This document shows, piece after piece, positions 37,541-49,900 of a stretch of DNA of 64,000 nucleotides. The number at the start of each line of letters is the position of its first letter. Position 1 is the first letter of the stretch. The notes under the pieces are model-generated. The model saw only the letters and a program-made list of their open reading frames with translations. It was not told the origin of the DNA and ran no database searches. The DNA comes from Athripsodes cinereus (Eukaryota; Arthropoda; Insecta; Trichoptera; Leptoceridae). A program made the translations under genes and the position numbers. The stretch spans positions 27,939,237 through 28,003,236 of the forward strand of contig OX388307.1 in assembly GCA_947579605.1 (NCBI GenBank), written 5' to 3'.

Positions 37541-38029
37541 ATCGGTTGAACAACAGAAAATAAAAAACATGTAAAATAATAAAAAACATGTAAAATACAG
37601 AGGATATGGGTATATTTAATATCTGTGTTAGAATTATAATTGTACCTAACTCTTGAGAACATTATGATATTAAATTGACCTTTATTTAGATAAGTTTGAT
37701 AATATTTTGTTGGCGACATTGTAAAATCGATCATATGTACCTAGTAAATATGGTTTTAAAATACTTATACTATGTAGATATAAACATAATATGCAATCAA
37801 TCAGTGGAGGTTTTTTTATCATTCTTTTTTAAATGTTTATGACACTTATATAATCTAATGTTACATATATATATTAAAAGAATTGAGACACATTGTAAGC
37901 ATTTCATAATGATAATAATAATAATGAAATAGTTATCAACTTGATGTTAATGTACTGGGTCATATTTTTAAGTATTACATTATATATTTGTTGATTGCAA
38001 TAATTGTATTAATACATTAATGTATCTAT

Positions 38030-38236
38030 CAGGCGCGTGCCTTCCATACATGCAAATATGCAACGCATGCCCTAAAATAAATAAATAAATCTGAAAAATG
38101 ACATTCTATAGTAGTTAAAAATTCATAAATAATCTTAAAATGATGTTATACACTACTATATTACACAATTTTTAAGATTATACATTTATTGTAGAGCATG
38201 CGTTGCATATTTGCATGTATGGAAGGCACGCGCCTG
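38030..38236. mobile_element. hAT-type MITE (207 bp), about 42-bp terminal inverted repeats
   Basis: Starts CAGGCGCGTGCCTTCCATAC and ends with its reverse complement. The octamer GTATCTAT flanks both sides (38,022-38,029 and 38,237-38,244). No coding capacity. Related sequence lies at 11,020-11,117. Confidence 0.93.
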
Positions 38237-38548
38237 GTATCTATCAATGTTTTGTGTGTAGGTGACTATTTATAATTTTCTCTACTAGAATGCAGAATGC
38301 AAATACATATATAGGAAAAAATAAGATAGAAAATTGACATTTTTTTTCCTATTTTAGGAATGGTGAGTGCCCTTTGTTTGATATGTTAACTGAATAGTGT
38401 GGAGATGCTGTCATTAAAAAATGTTTGTAATCTGTCATTGGAGTTGAAATATGTGTAAAATGTTATGATTAGTTAAAAACCATTTCATTTTCTCTGTGAA
38501 GTTCCCAGTGAGAGAGAGGAATTCCAATCTTTTCATAGTTTTCCAATA

Positions 38549-39077
38549 TTTTTTTTTTTTTTTTTTTGAGGGGAAATCCTAGTCATGGACACCCGGCCTT
38601 TCTGGCCAGGTAGTGCCGGACTCCAACCGGCTAAAACGCCTCATCTTCTACCACGTCTCGGTTCCTGCCTTTCGGCCTACCCAGAGACGTGGCGTTGTCT
38701 TATTTTCATCTTCTTTCCTGGTTCTCATCATGCCCTTTTTTCCTCATTATGTTTTCTATGTATTCTTGAATGAGCCTCCAGTATTTTACCGAAACCATCA
38801 TTGTTCGAATGATGGTTTCTGGTGACAAGGTTTCGCATATTTTTCTTTCCAGTCTTATTCTGTCCTCGTGCCATTTGGAGCATTTGAAGAATGTATGCTC
38901 CGAGTCATCTATACCCTCCATGCAGTATGTGCACTCATCTGAGTTGAGCTTTCCAATCCTCTTCAGGTACGAACCAAAGACACCGTGTCCTGTTAGGAAC
39001 TGGGTCATGTGGAATGTTACCTCTCCATGTGGCCTTTGGATCCAGTGTTTGATGTCTTTTATTCCAATATCCTGCAA
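38549..39077 (-). mobile_element. R1-like LINE, 3'-terminal fragment with poly(A)
   Basis: On the minus strand 39,077-38,706 encodes a C-terminal domain of R1-group ORF2: MTQFLTGHGVFGSYLKRIGK, then DECTYCMEGIDDSEHTFF and KCSKWHEDR, a Cys-Cys-His-Cys finger typical of that group. A short 3' UTR follows and ends in a poly(A) run, seen as T at 38,549-38,568. The copy is strongly 5'-truncated. Confidence 0.85.
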
Positions 39078-39084
39078 TAGTCAA

Positions 39085-39225
39085 TGCAGCTATGTGATAT
39101 GTCACCCATCCTGAATGTCTTAATTTTTATTTGCACGTTGCACCGAAAGGACAACTTACATATTTATTATGTGCACTTAGTCTACTGGCTCTATCCCGCT
39201 TGTGGGATACGCTGTGATGTATTGA
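39085..39225 (+). repeat. SINE-A, 3' half
   Basis: Contains CACCCATCCTGAATGTCTTA, TCTACTGGCTCTATCCCGC and TTGTGGGATACGCTGTGATG. It follows directly after the R1-like fragment. Confidence 0.72.
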
Positions 39226-39641
39226 TACAATTTCATTTCATTCAATGTATGAAAAATAGTCTTTTTTTAATAATCTATCTCACCTATACACAAAATAACT
39301 ACTAAAAGACATTTTATCGTATACTTGTCACTTTTAAGTGGGGTGATATACTTATAAATTATATATTTGTGTATCTACTTAAAATTAATATATTGATGAA
39401 TAATACAAAGAAAAACAAATGTACAAATCATATAGATGTTAAAGTAATAGAAATTTCCCTAAGATTAATGTATATTTTATATAAAAGAGTGTAAGCTGAA
39501 GGTAATAAAATATATAATATCATTTGTTTGACATCTACTTTAAATTAAAATTTGTTACTATTTGGTTAAATCATTTGCAAAAATTCACTACACATTCAAG
39601 TTTCATCGGGATAGATATTTTTTACAAATTACGGCACAAAC

Positions 39642-39911
39642 AAATTTACAAAATTAATTTATGCTGTGCCAATTTGAAAAAAAAATGCAAGTCTTATATG
39701 AGCTCAATTTTTTTTAATTTTATTCTTATAAAAAAAATTGTACGGAATGCTTATTACGCGAAAAAGTTATCATTTACATAAATTTACAAAATTAATTTAT
39801 GCTGTGCCAATTTGAAAAAAAAATGCAAGTCTTATATGAGCTCAATTTTTTTTAATTTTATTCTTATAAAAAAAATTGTACGGAATGCTTATTACGCGAA
39901 AAAGTTATCAG
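39642..39911. repeat. Exact tandem duplication, period 138 bp
   Basis: The block starting AAATTTACAAAATTAATTTA at 39,642 is repeated at 39,780 with no difference over about 132 bases. It is either a very recent duplication or an assembly error. Confidence 0.9.
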
Positions 39912-42747
39912 TTTCATAATAAACTTTCCAGTTGCCAAATTCAGTGAGATTTTGTCAATTAGGTTACATACGATTTAGAAAAATAGAATTGTAGATATTT
40001 ATATCATTACGGCCTTGCTGATTTTTATTTTGAGATATGGATCGCCACGTCCTATAAGCCAACAACTAAAAATCTATTATTCCAAGTTATGGGTCTTGAA
40101 GGTTTTGAGGCACTATGGCGAACGACTAAAAAATCATATGTACTTACTAGTATTTGCTCTAATGTAAAAAAATATAAAACTTTTTGATTTTTTAGTTTTT
40201 GGAATCCAAAATATCGTTGTTGCATATTCAAAAAGAAACATGTGCGCACATTTTTATTTAGGCATACTCTTTTAAAACTGGCATTAAAATTGTAGTTTAG
40301 ACTTTTTATTGGCATGTGATATTATTCTTTAAGTATTGAATTTTAATATTTGATACTAAGAATCACTTTATAAAATGGTTATGATGTCATTATAAGCTTC
40401 TAGAAATGTCAAAACATTTATAAATTTACATGTCCCTTTTTGAATATGCAATGACGATTTGCTCTTATATAAAAAAAATATTAAACTTTTTGATTATTTA
40501 GTTTTTCGAATCTTTTCTCACTTTTTACTTGCAATAAGTGAAAAAACTTAATTTTGAAAAATAAGAAAAGTAAGCCAAAACATTGTTGTCTTATAGAACA
40601 GGGCAATCGATACATTTTATATTAAAATGACCAGATTAACTAGAAGAAAAATGAATAATAATATCCCTTTATCAGTCTTTGGACCAGGTTATATATATAT
40701 AATTATATATATATATTATATAATATTGCTTTGCATGTAATTAGCCTAACTAACCAACAAGACATTGTGATTTTTGTTTTTAGTTTGTGTGATTACATTT
40801 TAGAATTAAGTTGTATGTAATTATAGTTTATAAGTTAAATTACATAGTTGCTACTATTAGATCTTGTGTACTTATAATAATAATAATAATACTTAGTATA
40901 TTGTCGTCGTCGTATTGTGAATATTAATTGTTGTCTCCTATTTTTGTATGTTTTTTATATTCATATGTATTATTATTGAACAGGGATTGTGGAACAAAGT
41001 TGAGTCATGTTAATTATGTGTTAAAATAATAAATAGAGCGTTGAAGGGTAATGAAGAGAATCGTGAAGCTGGAGTGAGTTTTTATAAAATTCATTTAGCA
41101 TGGTATTACAGGGACAAACTGTAGGTGCGTATGTAAGTTATGTATGTATTTTAAACAATTGGATAACGAATGGACTGATGTTAAAGGATTTGAGATAGAT
41201 GTTGCATTTGTAATAAAATAATTATAATTTTGTATTCAGGAAGCATTTTGGTACATAATGTTTTCTTTTTGTATTATTTAATGTGCGTTAGAGCATTAGT
41301 TTTATTGTGGAATGTACTTGACATATTATTATTTTATTGCATTATTTGATATTTAATGTAGTTTGTTACTTGTAAGATTGTGATGAAGAGAGGGAGATTT
41401 GAGGTGAATATTTTCTCAGGAATATTTATGGATAAGATAAGGTATTATTATTATTATTATAGATTGTTATGTCTGTTAAAACGAGGAGATTTTTGTGTGA
41501 GATAATGTTGTATCTTTAGATTGAATATTTACTTTACGATTATACACTTTTATACATTTCTACTAATCCACTATCCCAAACATTTATAGTTTAATATTCT
41601 AAGTCTATCATTTCAACTATTCTTTTTTTTACATTCACGGCAAGCACCCATAATTGAGTGATAATGCATTACAGAAATGTTCAAGTGCTATAACTTCTCA
41701 ACCGCGTTGGGGGTGCTCAAATTAAATCATTAATTAATATTTTGTGTTTTAATAATGTTTGTGGATATCAGTTCATCCATTTATGAATATTTTTTTGTTA
41801 ATTGTCATATTTGTGCCACATTGTTAGTTTAATTGTACAATTTGTTCTGACAGGTTTAATTATTGTTCAGTTTAAACTGACAATTCAATCTCAAGGTGTA
41901 TAACAATCAAGTGTATTGTTTTAATGAAAGTCTGAATAAATGGTAATGGAGCAATGCTATGTATAACGCGGTTTTTAAACAATCAATGAACGCAATACAC
42001 AATTTTTTCGTATTTTATGTAATCTTGGTGTATACTCGAACATTTTTTTAGGTTTTTCTTATATCAATGATGTTGATATGTGTTTGTTTAGCTATTAAGC
42101 TGTTTTTTTTTTGCAAATTAAACAATGACAATATTACCAGTTCTGCGTTGATTACTTTTATGCAATACATGCATAATCTACAGTTAAAAAATATTACTCA
42201 ATAAAATTCAAGTTCATTGTATCTTTTTGTATTCTAAATCCTTTGTTTGATAAGAGACAAATTTAAATATATTAAAACATTAAATTTTTAGTCATATTTA
42301 TCTGGTCAAAGATGAAAATATGTATCATAATTTTATATAATATATTATAAATTGCATGCGATCGTAAAGTCGATCTAAAACAAAATTGTATACTTTTTGG
42401 ACAAATAGAATTTAACATATTATTTATTTTAAGAAAATTGTTTTGTTTAATGTATATTAAAAAAATAAATGTGTCAGCAATATCAAATTTAAAACATTGT
42501 CGTTGAAATACCAACCAGAAGAATTACAGTTTCATTTTAATTACTACTTTTTGGAAATTTACTAAAATATAATTATTTCACTTATGCATTATTTTGTTGC
42601 ATATTTTCATTTGAGTTTCTTGTATACAAATTTGTATTTCATTTTGTCCATATTGTTGATGGCATGGATTCAAAATTCTCTATGGATTGTTAATAACATG
42701 GGTTCATCAAATATTTAAATATTCAATTCAATTCATGGAAATAAAAC

Positions 42748-42812
42748 AATGTGTTTATTACATGCAGTTAGCCTGCTGGCTTCGCCACTTACAGGAGATG
42801 CCATGATGGTAT
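42748..42812 (+). repeat. SINE-A, 3' fragment
   Basis: Contains TTACATGCAGTTAGCCTGCT and GAGATGCCATGATGGTATGA, matching the last part of SINE-A. Confidence 0.6.
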
Positions 42813-42946
42813 GAATGAATAATGAAAATAGCAATAACTTGATTATTAAAAAAATACATCAAAATATAAGTAATACACCTTATATTCTTTGAGCATATCT
42901 CTAATAGGTTGATTTTGAATTTTAGGTCATCAACATCCATCTAGCT

Positions 42947-43163
42947 CAGTGATGTACAAACCGCGGCCCGCCAGCGAATTATATAATATAAAAAATTGTC
43001 AATACCAGTGGTAATGGGATATTCGAATAGTCGGTTGAAAAAAGGAGTTTTTGAAATATTTCAAATTCCTATACCATTTTGAAAATTCGGTGATTCTTAT
43101 AGCGGTCCTTGGCTCATAATCTTCCCGAGTGGCCCCTGTGTCCTATAAGTCTGTGCATCCCTG
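42947..43163. mobile_element. hAT-type MITE (217 bp) with perfect 8-bp target duplication
   Basis: The left end is CAGTGATGTACAAACCGCGG; the right end, reversed, is CAGGGATGCACAGACTTATA. The octamer ATCTAGCT flanks both sides (42,939-42,946 and 43,164-43,171). No ORF. Confidence 0.92.
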
Positions 43164-44774
43164 ATCTAGCTAATCAACAACTATTTTAAATATTTCAAGT
43201 TTTTGTATCAATGAGTTACATTATTATATTGTTTTATAAAATATACACAATATGGTGCTAAGATTAGTGTTATAAATATCATAATTTTTTTAATACAATT
43301 TATTTGTAACTTATTTTGATCTGATTTTACTGTGTAAACATGTACGCAATAAATTAAAAACAACTTTTGTATGGCTGCAAGATTTTTTATTTTATTTTTG
43401 TATGATGTAATACACAATGCTGATTTTCTTATTTATTTCGCTTAATTTTTCTTTCAAACATTTAGAAATTGAACAATAATAGCACACAGTATTAACAATT
43501 TATTAAATATATTTACAAACTATTATTTTAGTAACTAAAACTTTTATAAGAATACTAATGAAAAACTGCGTCTGTTAAAATCTAATTAATGCTGGATAAT
43601 TCATAATTTGTGATAAAATATGGACATATCAGATATATCACAAGTAGGGAATTGATTTGTCTGAACATATCTTCGTTAAATAAAATAAAATACATTATAA
43701 AATGTAAACTTAACATTCTAAACTCCTTAAAAAGCATATTTCTGTGTATTACATCATTCTTTTTACACATTTTTAATGATTTTCATATTTACAAGGGTAA
43801 ATTCTATGTATATTTCCACTCAGCGTAATTATGTGCAATTGCTAAAACGGGAATGCATATATACATATTATGACTTTTTAATATTTTGTAGTTACGTAAA
43901 ATTGTACACATGTATAATGAATTATTACAATAATATCCTTTTTGTTTACGTTATAAAACTGTAAATTTCTGTTACTTTACAACATTAATTAATTATTAAG
44001 TTTTTGTAGCAATGAGTTTTTTCTTTAAATTTATTACTTTTATAGTAATTGATAATTAATTCATAGATTGTTTATTTTTTACTATGGCAATACAATCTTT
44101 CCTTTATTACAATGGCAATACTTGCTTGTGTGTTTTTGTCAAAGACATACATTATTTAACAAGACTGTGCACTTGAAGAAAAAAAAATGTGAGACTTGAT
44201 AAGGTAGTATGTGTTAGAGTGTTGTTAAAATATAGTTTTATGTAAACCTACTATGTTTCTTACTACTTTTATATATTGGTTATATGTTGAAAAGGGCTTA
44301 ACACTTTGTAACACATTCCTTCTAACATTGTAGTCGTAATTCTTTTTAAAGGAATATCAATTTTATTGCAACAGCGGAAAGCATATTTTTACTTGAATTT
44401 GGTTAAATAGTGCACAGTCTTCTTATACTAATAATGTCTTTGGCTTTAGTTAATTATATACCTAATTTTATTTGGTCAAAATAGTGATACGTTGAAACAT
44501 AAGCATTTATGTTTATTTAATAAATTTATTATTAACAACTCGGGTGTTGCTTATTTTTAATTTTTTATGAAATTATTTTTATTAAGGTAACTCTTATTAA
44601 GGTATTGTAACATAAACTAACATAACGTTTAATCATTTGTAAATAAAATAATAATTAAATATAAAAATAATTACATTATAAGTGTATTGTTTAGGAGAAA
44701 AAGAGTACAATATTAAACATACGCATATAATATATTATTATATAACAGTTACAATATCTATAACTTTATGAGAG

Positions 44775-44835
44775 GTTTGTATGTCTGTTGGGGTAACCAG
44801 CATATCCCGTGTATGTGCATGATATAGTGATGCAG
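44775..44835 (-). repeat. SINE-A fragment
   Basis: GGGGTAACCAGCATATCCCG matches the reversed 3' core; the rest is decayed. Confidence 0.4.
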
Positions 44836-45064
44836 TATATACATATTATATAATTATAATTTAATACCTATTATTTTTGTTAAGAGGTAGTTTAGGAAGC
44901 CATATATTACATACAAAATAGGTTTTATTGGAAACATTTATTATGATTTTGAATATATATCTATATAAATAAATATTATTATAAAGATACGCTTAAATAA
45001 ACATATTTTGTCTGCAATTATTTATGACTTTTTTTTATTTCAACCTACTATGTCACTGTTAAAA

Positions 45065-45235
45065 CTAAGCTAGCATTTTTTTTTAATAGAGTAAACCCAA
45101 ATACACCTTAGATACTCTCACAGTAAGGAATATGTTTGTGTCGTGAAGGTGGAGTGTCTCGGCAGTGGGTGGAATCGAACCCAAGTCTTCCGATCGAAAG
45201 TCGGGCAACTGACCCACCCCGTCTTCTCCTTCTTT
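45065..45235 (-). repeat. SINE-B, tRNA-derived
   Basis: Reversed, it has a tRNA-like head with B-box GGGTTCGATTCC and a tail AGTATCTAAGGTGTATTTGG followed by GTTTACTC. Same tail as the 52,440 and 58,270 copies, with a different head sequence. Confidence 0.65.
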
Positions 45236-45999
45236 TTTCAGAGGTAGCCTACGCGATGTCAAGTGATTTATGCCTATCTGTTAACAAGTATTATTTTGTT
45301 TAACACAAAATCAACAGACAAGAACAAGATTGACATAGTTTTTTGTTCACATTTCGTAATAACTGAGGTTGCGGGGAATGGTAAAAAGTAATATATCATC
45401 ACTCTTAAAAGTATATCTTATTTATGACATTTTGTGTACACCTTTTACAAGACACTCGAAAACTTGGGAGTAGAAATTGAAGACCGAAGACACGGAAATG
45501 ACAAAACGATTTATACTTTAGATTTTCTATCATGGTAAGATAATTTTATTTCTAATAAATAGCTCACAAGTGTCTCGGTAGGTAATTCATTGCGTAATAT
45601 TACGGCTTATTTCATCAACCTAAACCACCAGTTCCTAATATATTTTTATTGTTACCAACATATTTGGGCAACATTATATTAATAATAATAACAAATTGAC
45701 TGTAGGTATCAATAATTTTATGAAGGTATGTATGAATACATATTATTATTATTGTGGGAGTGGATGTTAATACCTTATCTATTGTTCTCAATTTTTTTAT
45801 GAGTGATGCTATTATTTCCACATTATGACAGTTTACATCAAGTAGTTTACAAAAGCATAAATCAGTTGCAAACAGTGGATAGTCTTAATAAGAATAGAAT
45901 AGTATTGTTGACAAAAAGTTTTTGAAACGTGCATTTGTTTTAGAAATGTCACAAATGTTTCTTAGTTTTATTTTTCAGTATACAACTTCAAATTTATTT

Positions 46000-46200
46000 T
46001 TCATTATTTATTTATTTATTTCAAGCAATAAACGGCTATCGCCTTTTACAGTTTTAAAAATAGTACAAAACAATTTTTACATACATTACAAGCGAAAATA
46101 AAACAAAAATATCATTTATGTTCAAGACAAAATCAAATATAAGTTTTGCAAAGTAAAATAAAACAGACTATATAATGTCTTAATATAGAATACCAAATAA
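46000..46200 (-). repeat. LINE 3' UTR remnant
   Basis: Reversed, it reads GTAAAAGGCGATAGCCGTTT and ATTGCTTGAAATAAATAAAT, a typical LINE 3' end with an AAAT tail. No coding part is kept. Confidence 0.5.
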
Positions 46201-46349
46201 ACAATAAACATAGGCACCTTAACTTAACCTTTTTCAATTTTATTTTTATTTTATATTTTCTTCTTTCTATGTAGGTATTTATCTTTCATATCATTATTTT
46301 ATTAGCTTAATATATTTTAAACCAATTCATAACAAAAATTTAATATATT

Positions 46350-46450
46350 CATATCACCATGGCGCTTAATTCTCACTAGTGGGGTAGCCAGTGAACAGAT
46401 TGCATGTAATAGATATGCAAGTTGTCCTCTGCGTGTCAGTGAAAAGATTT
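46350..46450 (-). repeat. SINE-A, 3' half
   Basis: Contains AGTGGGGTAGCCAGTGAACA, GATTGCATGTAATAGATATG and CAAGTTGTCCTCTGCG, the reversed SINE-A core. Confidence 0.65.
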
Positions 46451-46956
46451 CCAAGATAGGTATTTATAATTAATTTATTGTTGTTTAATAAACAGTTCAA
46501 ATAATGAAAAAAATGTGCCTGTTAAAATCTTGCAAACATTACATATCTCCACAATGTAAAATTACAATGTAAAAACATCATTTTTGGTGTTTTTGTTTTA
46601 TCCATAAGGATAATTTTATTCTCTGTCAATCTTACGAAAATATTTTCAACATTGAAAATAATAAGGTGTACCTACTTAGTTTTTATCATTAAATTTTTCA
46701 GTATCTCTGTATCCATTGATAACTACTTATCACTAAAAATGATAATAAATTAAAATATGCAAGTCATGGTTTAAAGTTTGAGAATGTGTTGGAAAAACAA
46801 GTTCATGATATAAACTGCCTATTATATCATCTGCCAGTTCTCAATGTAGAATACAAATTACAGTAAAGTTTTGTTTGTACACAAAGGCACACATATTTCA
46901 AGTTTTATTGATAAATCTTCAAAAATTATCAAAGTGTTTTAAAATCATATTGCAAT

Positions 46957-49900
46957 ATGGGAGTTTTCTTATGGCTAATATTTTTAGTGACCTTATCAAT
47001 ATATTTATTTACAAAATACAGAGTGTATAGTTTTAAAAGACATGGAATTAAATATTTAGAACCAGTTCCTTTGATGGGAAATTTACTTCCTTCTGTGTTT
47101 GGTTTTGAGCATCTTGCAGTGGTGATAAAGAAAATTTATGATGTCTGTCAAAATGAAAGGTAATCTTGTCAAAATAAATATTACAATCATGTAAAATGAA
47201 AGGTAAAGACAAATAATGTAAAGTGATCATATCAAAATGATAGATAATTTATGACAAAATGAAAGACAATCATGTCAAAATGAAAAGTGATTCTGTCAAA
47301 ATGATAGACAATCCATGACAAAATGAAAGACAATCATGTCAAATGAAGAGTAATTCTGTCGAAATGAAAGGTAATCTATGACAAAATGAAAGGTACCCAT
47401 GTTGATGTGTAAATTGGTCTTTTCAAATAAAATGGTAATTCATGAAAATGAAAAGTAATCCTATTGTCACAATTGTCGTTTATTATTATAGTAAATATGC
47501 TGCAAAAGAAATTCTAAACCCACATGTTAAACAACAGTATACTGATGAAATTCACTTGGTATAATAAGAAGTTGGCGTAGTTGGTAAAATTGGCGTTAGA
47601 ATTAAACACTTCATAAATTTAATATAAGGAATTTAAAAAGATAACAAACTCTATGTTTTTATAGATATTTTGCATTATTTGAATTCTTTCATCCATCCAT
47701 CGTGCTGCGGGATCTTGATCTAATAAAGAGAGTCACAATTAAAGATTTCGATCACTTCCACGATCTACCATTTCAGATTGATGAAACAATAGATCCATTA
47801 TTTGGTAGAATACTTCTTTCGCTGAAAGGTAAGTACTTTTAACCATCTTTGAACTATGTATTAGATAAATATTAATGATATTTTAATTAAAATGCATGAT
47901 ATACCAAAAGGGTAAATGAATTGAGACAAGTATGCTTTTATTGTTCGCAATGAATACCTATATTATCACAATAATTGAGGGGTATAGTTCCAATCAACGT
48001 TAAGTCCAATTTATATCAAATTTCAACTAAACATTGATTCATATAGACAATTTATTTTCCGACTATTCGACCCAGTATGCATGTTACATTCTCCACTAAA
48101 TATACAAGAAAATCGCTGTCAAAAAAATAGTTTTATTCCCAACAACGTTAAGTCCGTCTCACATTTGGTTTCAAACAACCATAAGTCCGGAGACAGCCAA
48201 TCACAGCTGTAGATTTATCCAAATTCAATATGGCGACCTTAGTGTAATCTGTGCGTGCGTTATTCCAAAATCCGTTTAATTCCTTAGGAAAGTTTCAAAC
48301 TCCGTTAAGTCCAAAAATGATTTGATATTTATGAGTTGAATCTGAAGTAGTTTTAATTATTTTTTGCATTTCCATTCTCTGGATAAACATCTTTAGAACT
48401 GAGCATACTTGCAACAGCTACTTTCCCCATATATCAGTATATATCAAACATATGGGCCTACCAGAAAATCAAGTAAAATGGACTTAACGTCGATTGGAAC
48501 TATACGCCTCAATTCTTTTTTTTAAGATAGTTTAATATCTGTAAGAAGTAAATAACTATTTTTTTTGTAACATCAATAGCTGAATAACAATTATACAGAA
48601 AGCAAAGCAAGTGTATTATTGAAATAAATAAAACAAGCGTTTTATTCTACTAATGATTTATTCAATGAGAGAGACGTCTTTTGTCTTATAAGGACATTGT
48701 CAATCTGATTTTAAAAATACAACAATATTCATATATATAAGAACAATATTTACAATAACAATGATAAGAGAGTATAGTATAATATTATAATGTGGTATGT
48801 ATCAGTAACTAATTCTAAGAAATCACTAATTACCATGCGAAAGGGAGAACTATATATATATGTATTTGTGTGACAAGGACAAACATAGTGTATTATACTA
48901 ATCTGGTTAAACCTATCTACTTGTTGATTGACAATGTCCTTATAAGACAAAAGACGTCTCTCTCACCGAATAAATCATTAGTAGAATAAAACACTTGTTT
49001 TATTTACTTCGATATGGAATTCTACTACCTAAACACTGACACAGTGAATAAAGTAAATTATTATCTGTGGTTTTTATTTCAGGTGAAAAATGGCATCAAA
49101 TGAGAGCAGCTGTGAGCCCGGCCTTTACTAGTTTGAAAATAAAGCACATGTTTACACTCATGAGTGAATGTGCCAAGCGAGTCACGCAACATTACACCAA
49201 TGAGATCAATGGTAATTTATAACTATCATAGGGTTCATAAATATTGAAATCAGAAATGCAAAAAATAGTATATTATTTGCCGAATACTGAATATTATGCA
49301 AGATCATGTGCCAAATAACCGAATATTCGGCAAAACAATAGTGAGAGCGTACGGAACTCCTGACTGCACATCTTCATGTAACATAAACATATTAGACTTG
49401 CAGGGCTGTGCATTTTTTCGATTTTTTTGTGTTCCAACATTAATAATTACAATAATAATATTATGTTCTTTCACTCCATATCAAATTAAATTAATTAATT
49501 AGATATTTGAGTATTAATAATTATGCATCTGCAGCTGACAATGAAATAGCAACAATCTACAAGCTATTAGTTTCTTCCAATTTTACATTTAAACTATTGG
49601 GTAGAATACCGAATAATAGACTAAATATTCGGTATTCGGCCGAATAGTAAAAATGTTGCCGAAAGGGCAGAATACCGAATAGTTGCCGAATATTAGTTGC
49701 ATCTCTAAAATAATTATGCATCTGCAGCTGACATTGAAATAGCAACAATCTACAAGCTATTATTTCCTTCCAATTTTACATTTAAACTATTTGGCAGAAT
49801 ACCGAATAATAGACTAAATATTCGGTATTCGGCCGAATAGTAATAATGTTCCCGAATAGGCAGAATACCGAAAAGTTGACGAATATTAGTTGCATCTCTA

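Larger units (their letters stand above)
36652..46956 (+). other. wge 3' UTR or downstream flank, about 10 kb without coding sequence
   Basis: AT-rich with no host ORF. Several AATAAA words occur, so the mRNA 3' end cannot be fixed. Contents: 42-bp minisatellite (37,240-37,540), hAT MITE (38,030-38,236), R1-like LINE tail (38,549-39,077), SINE-A (39,085-39,225), exact 138-bp tandem duplication (39,642-39,911), SINE-A pieces (42,748-42,812, 44,775-44,835 and 46,350-46,450), hAT MITE (42,947-43,163), SINE-B (45,065-45,235) and a LINE tail (46,000-46,200). Confidence 0.55.

Noticed and set aside
37219..37734. 171-codon minus ORF and 104-codon plus ORF with repeated peptides
   Set aside because: Both are produced by a 42-bp minisatellite whose unit length keeps frames open; there is no sign of coding selection.
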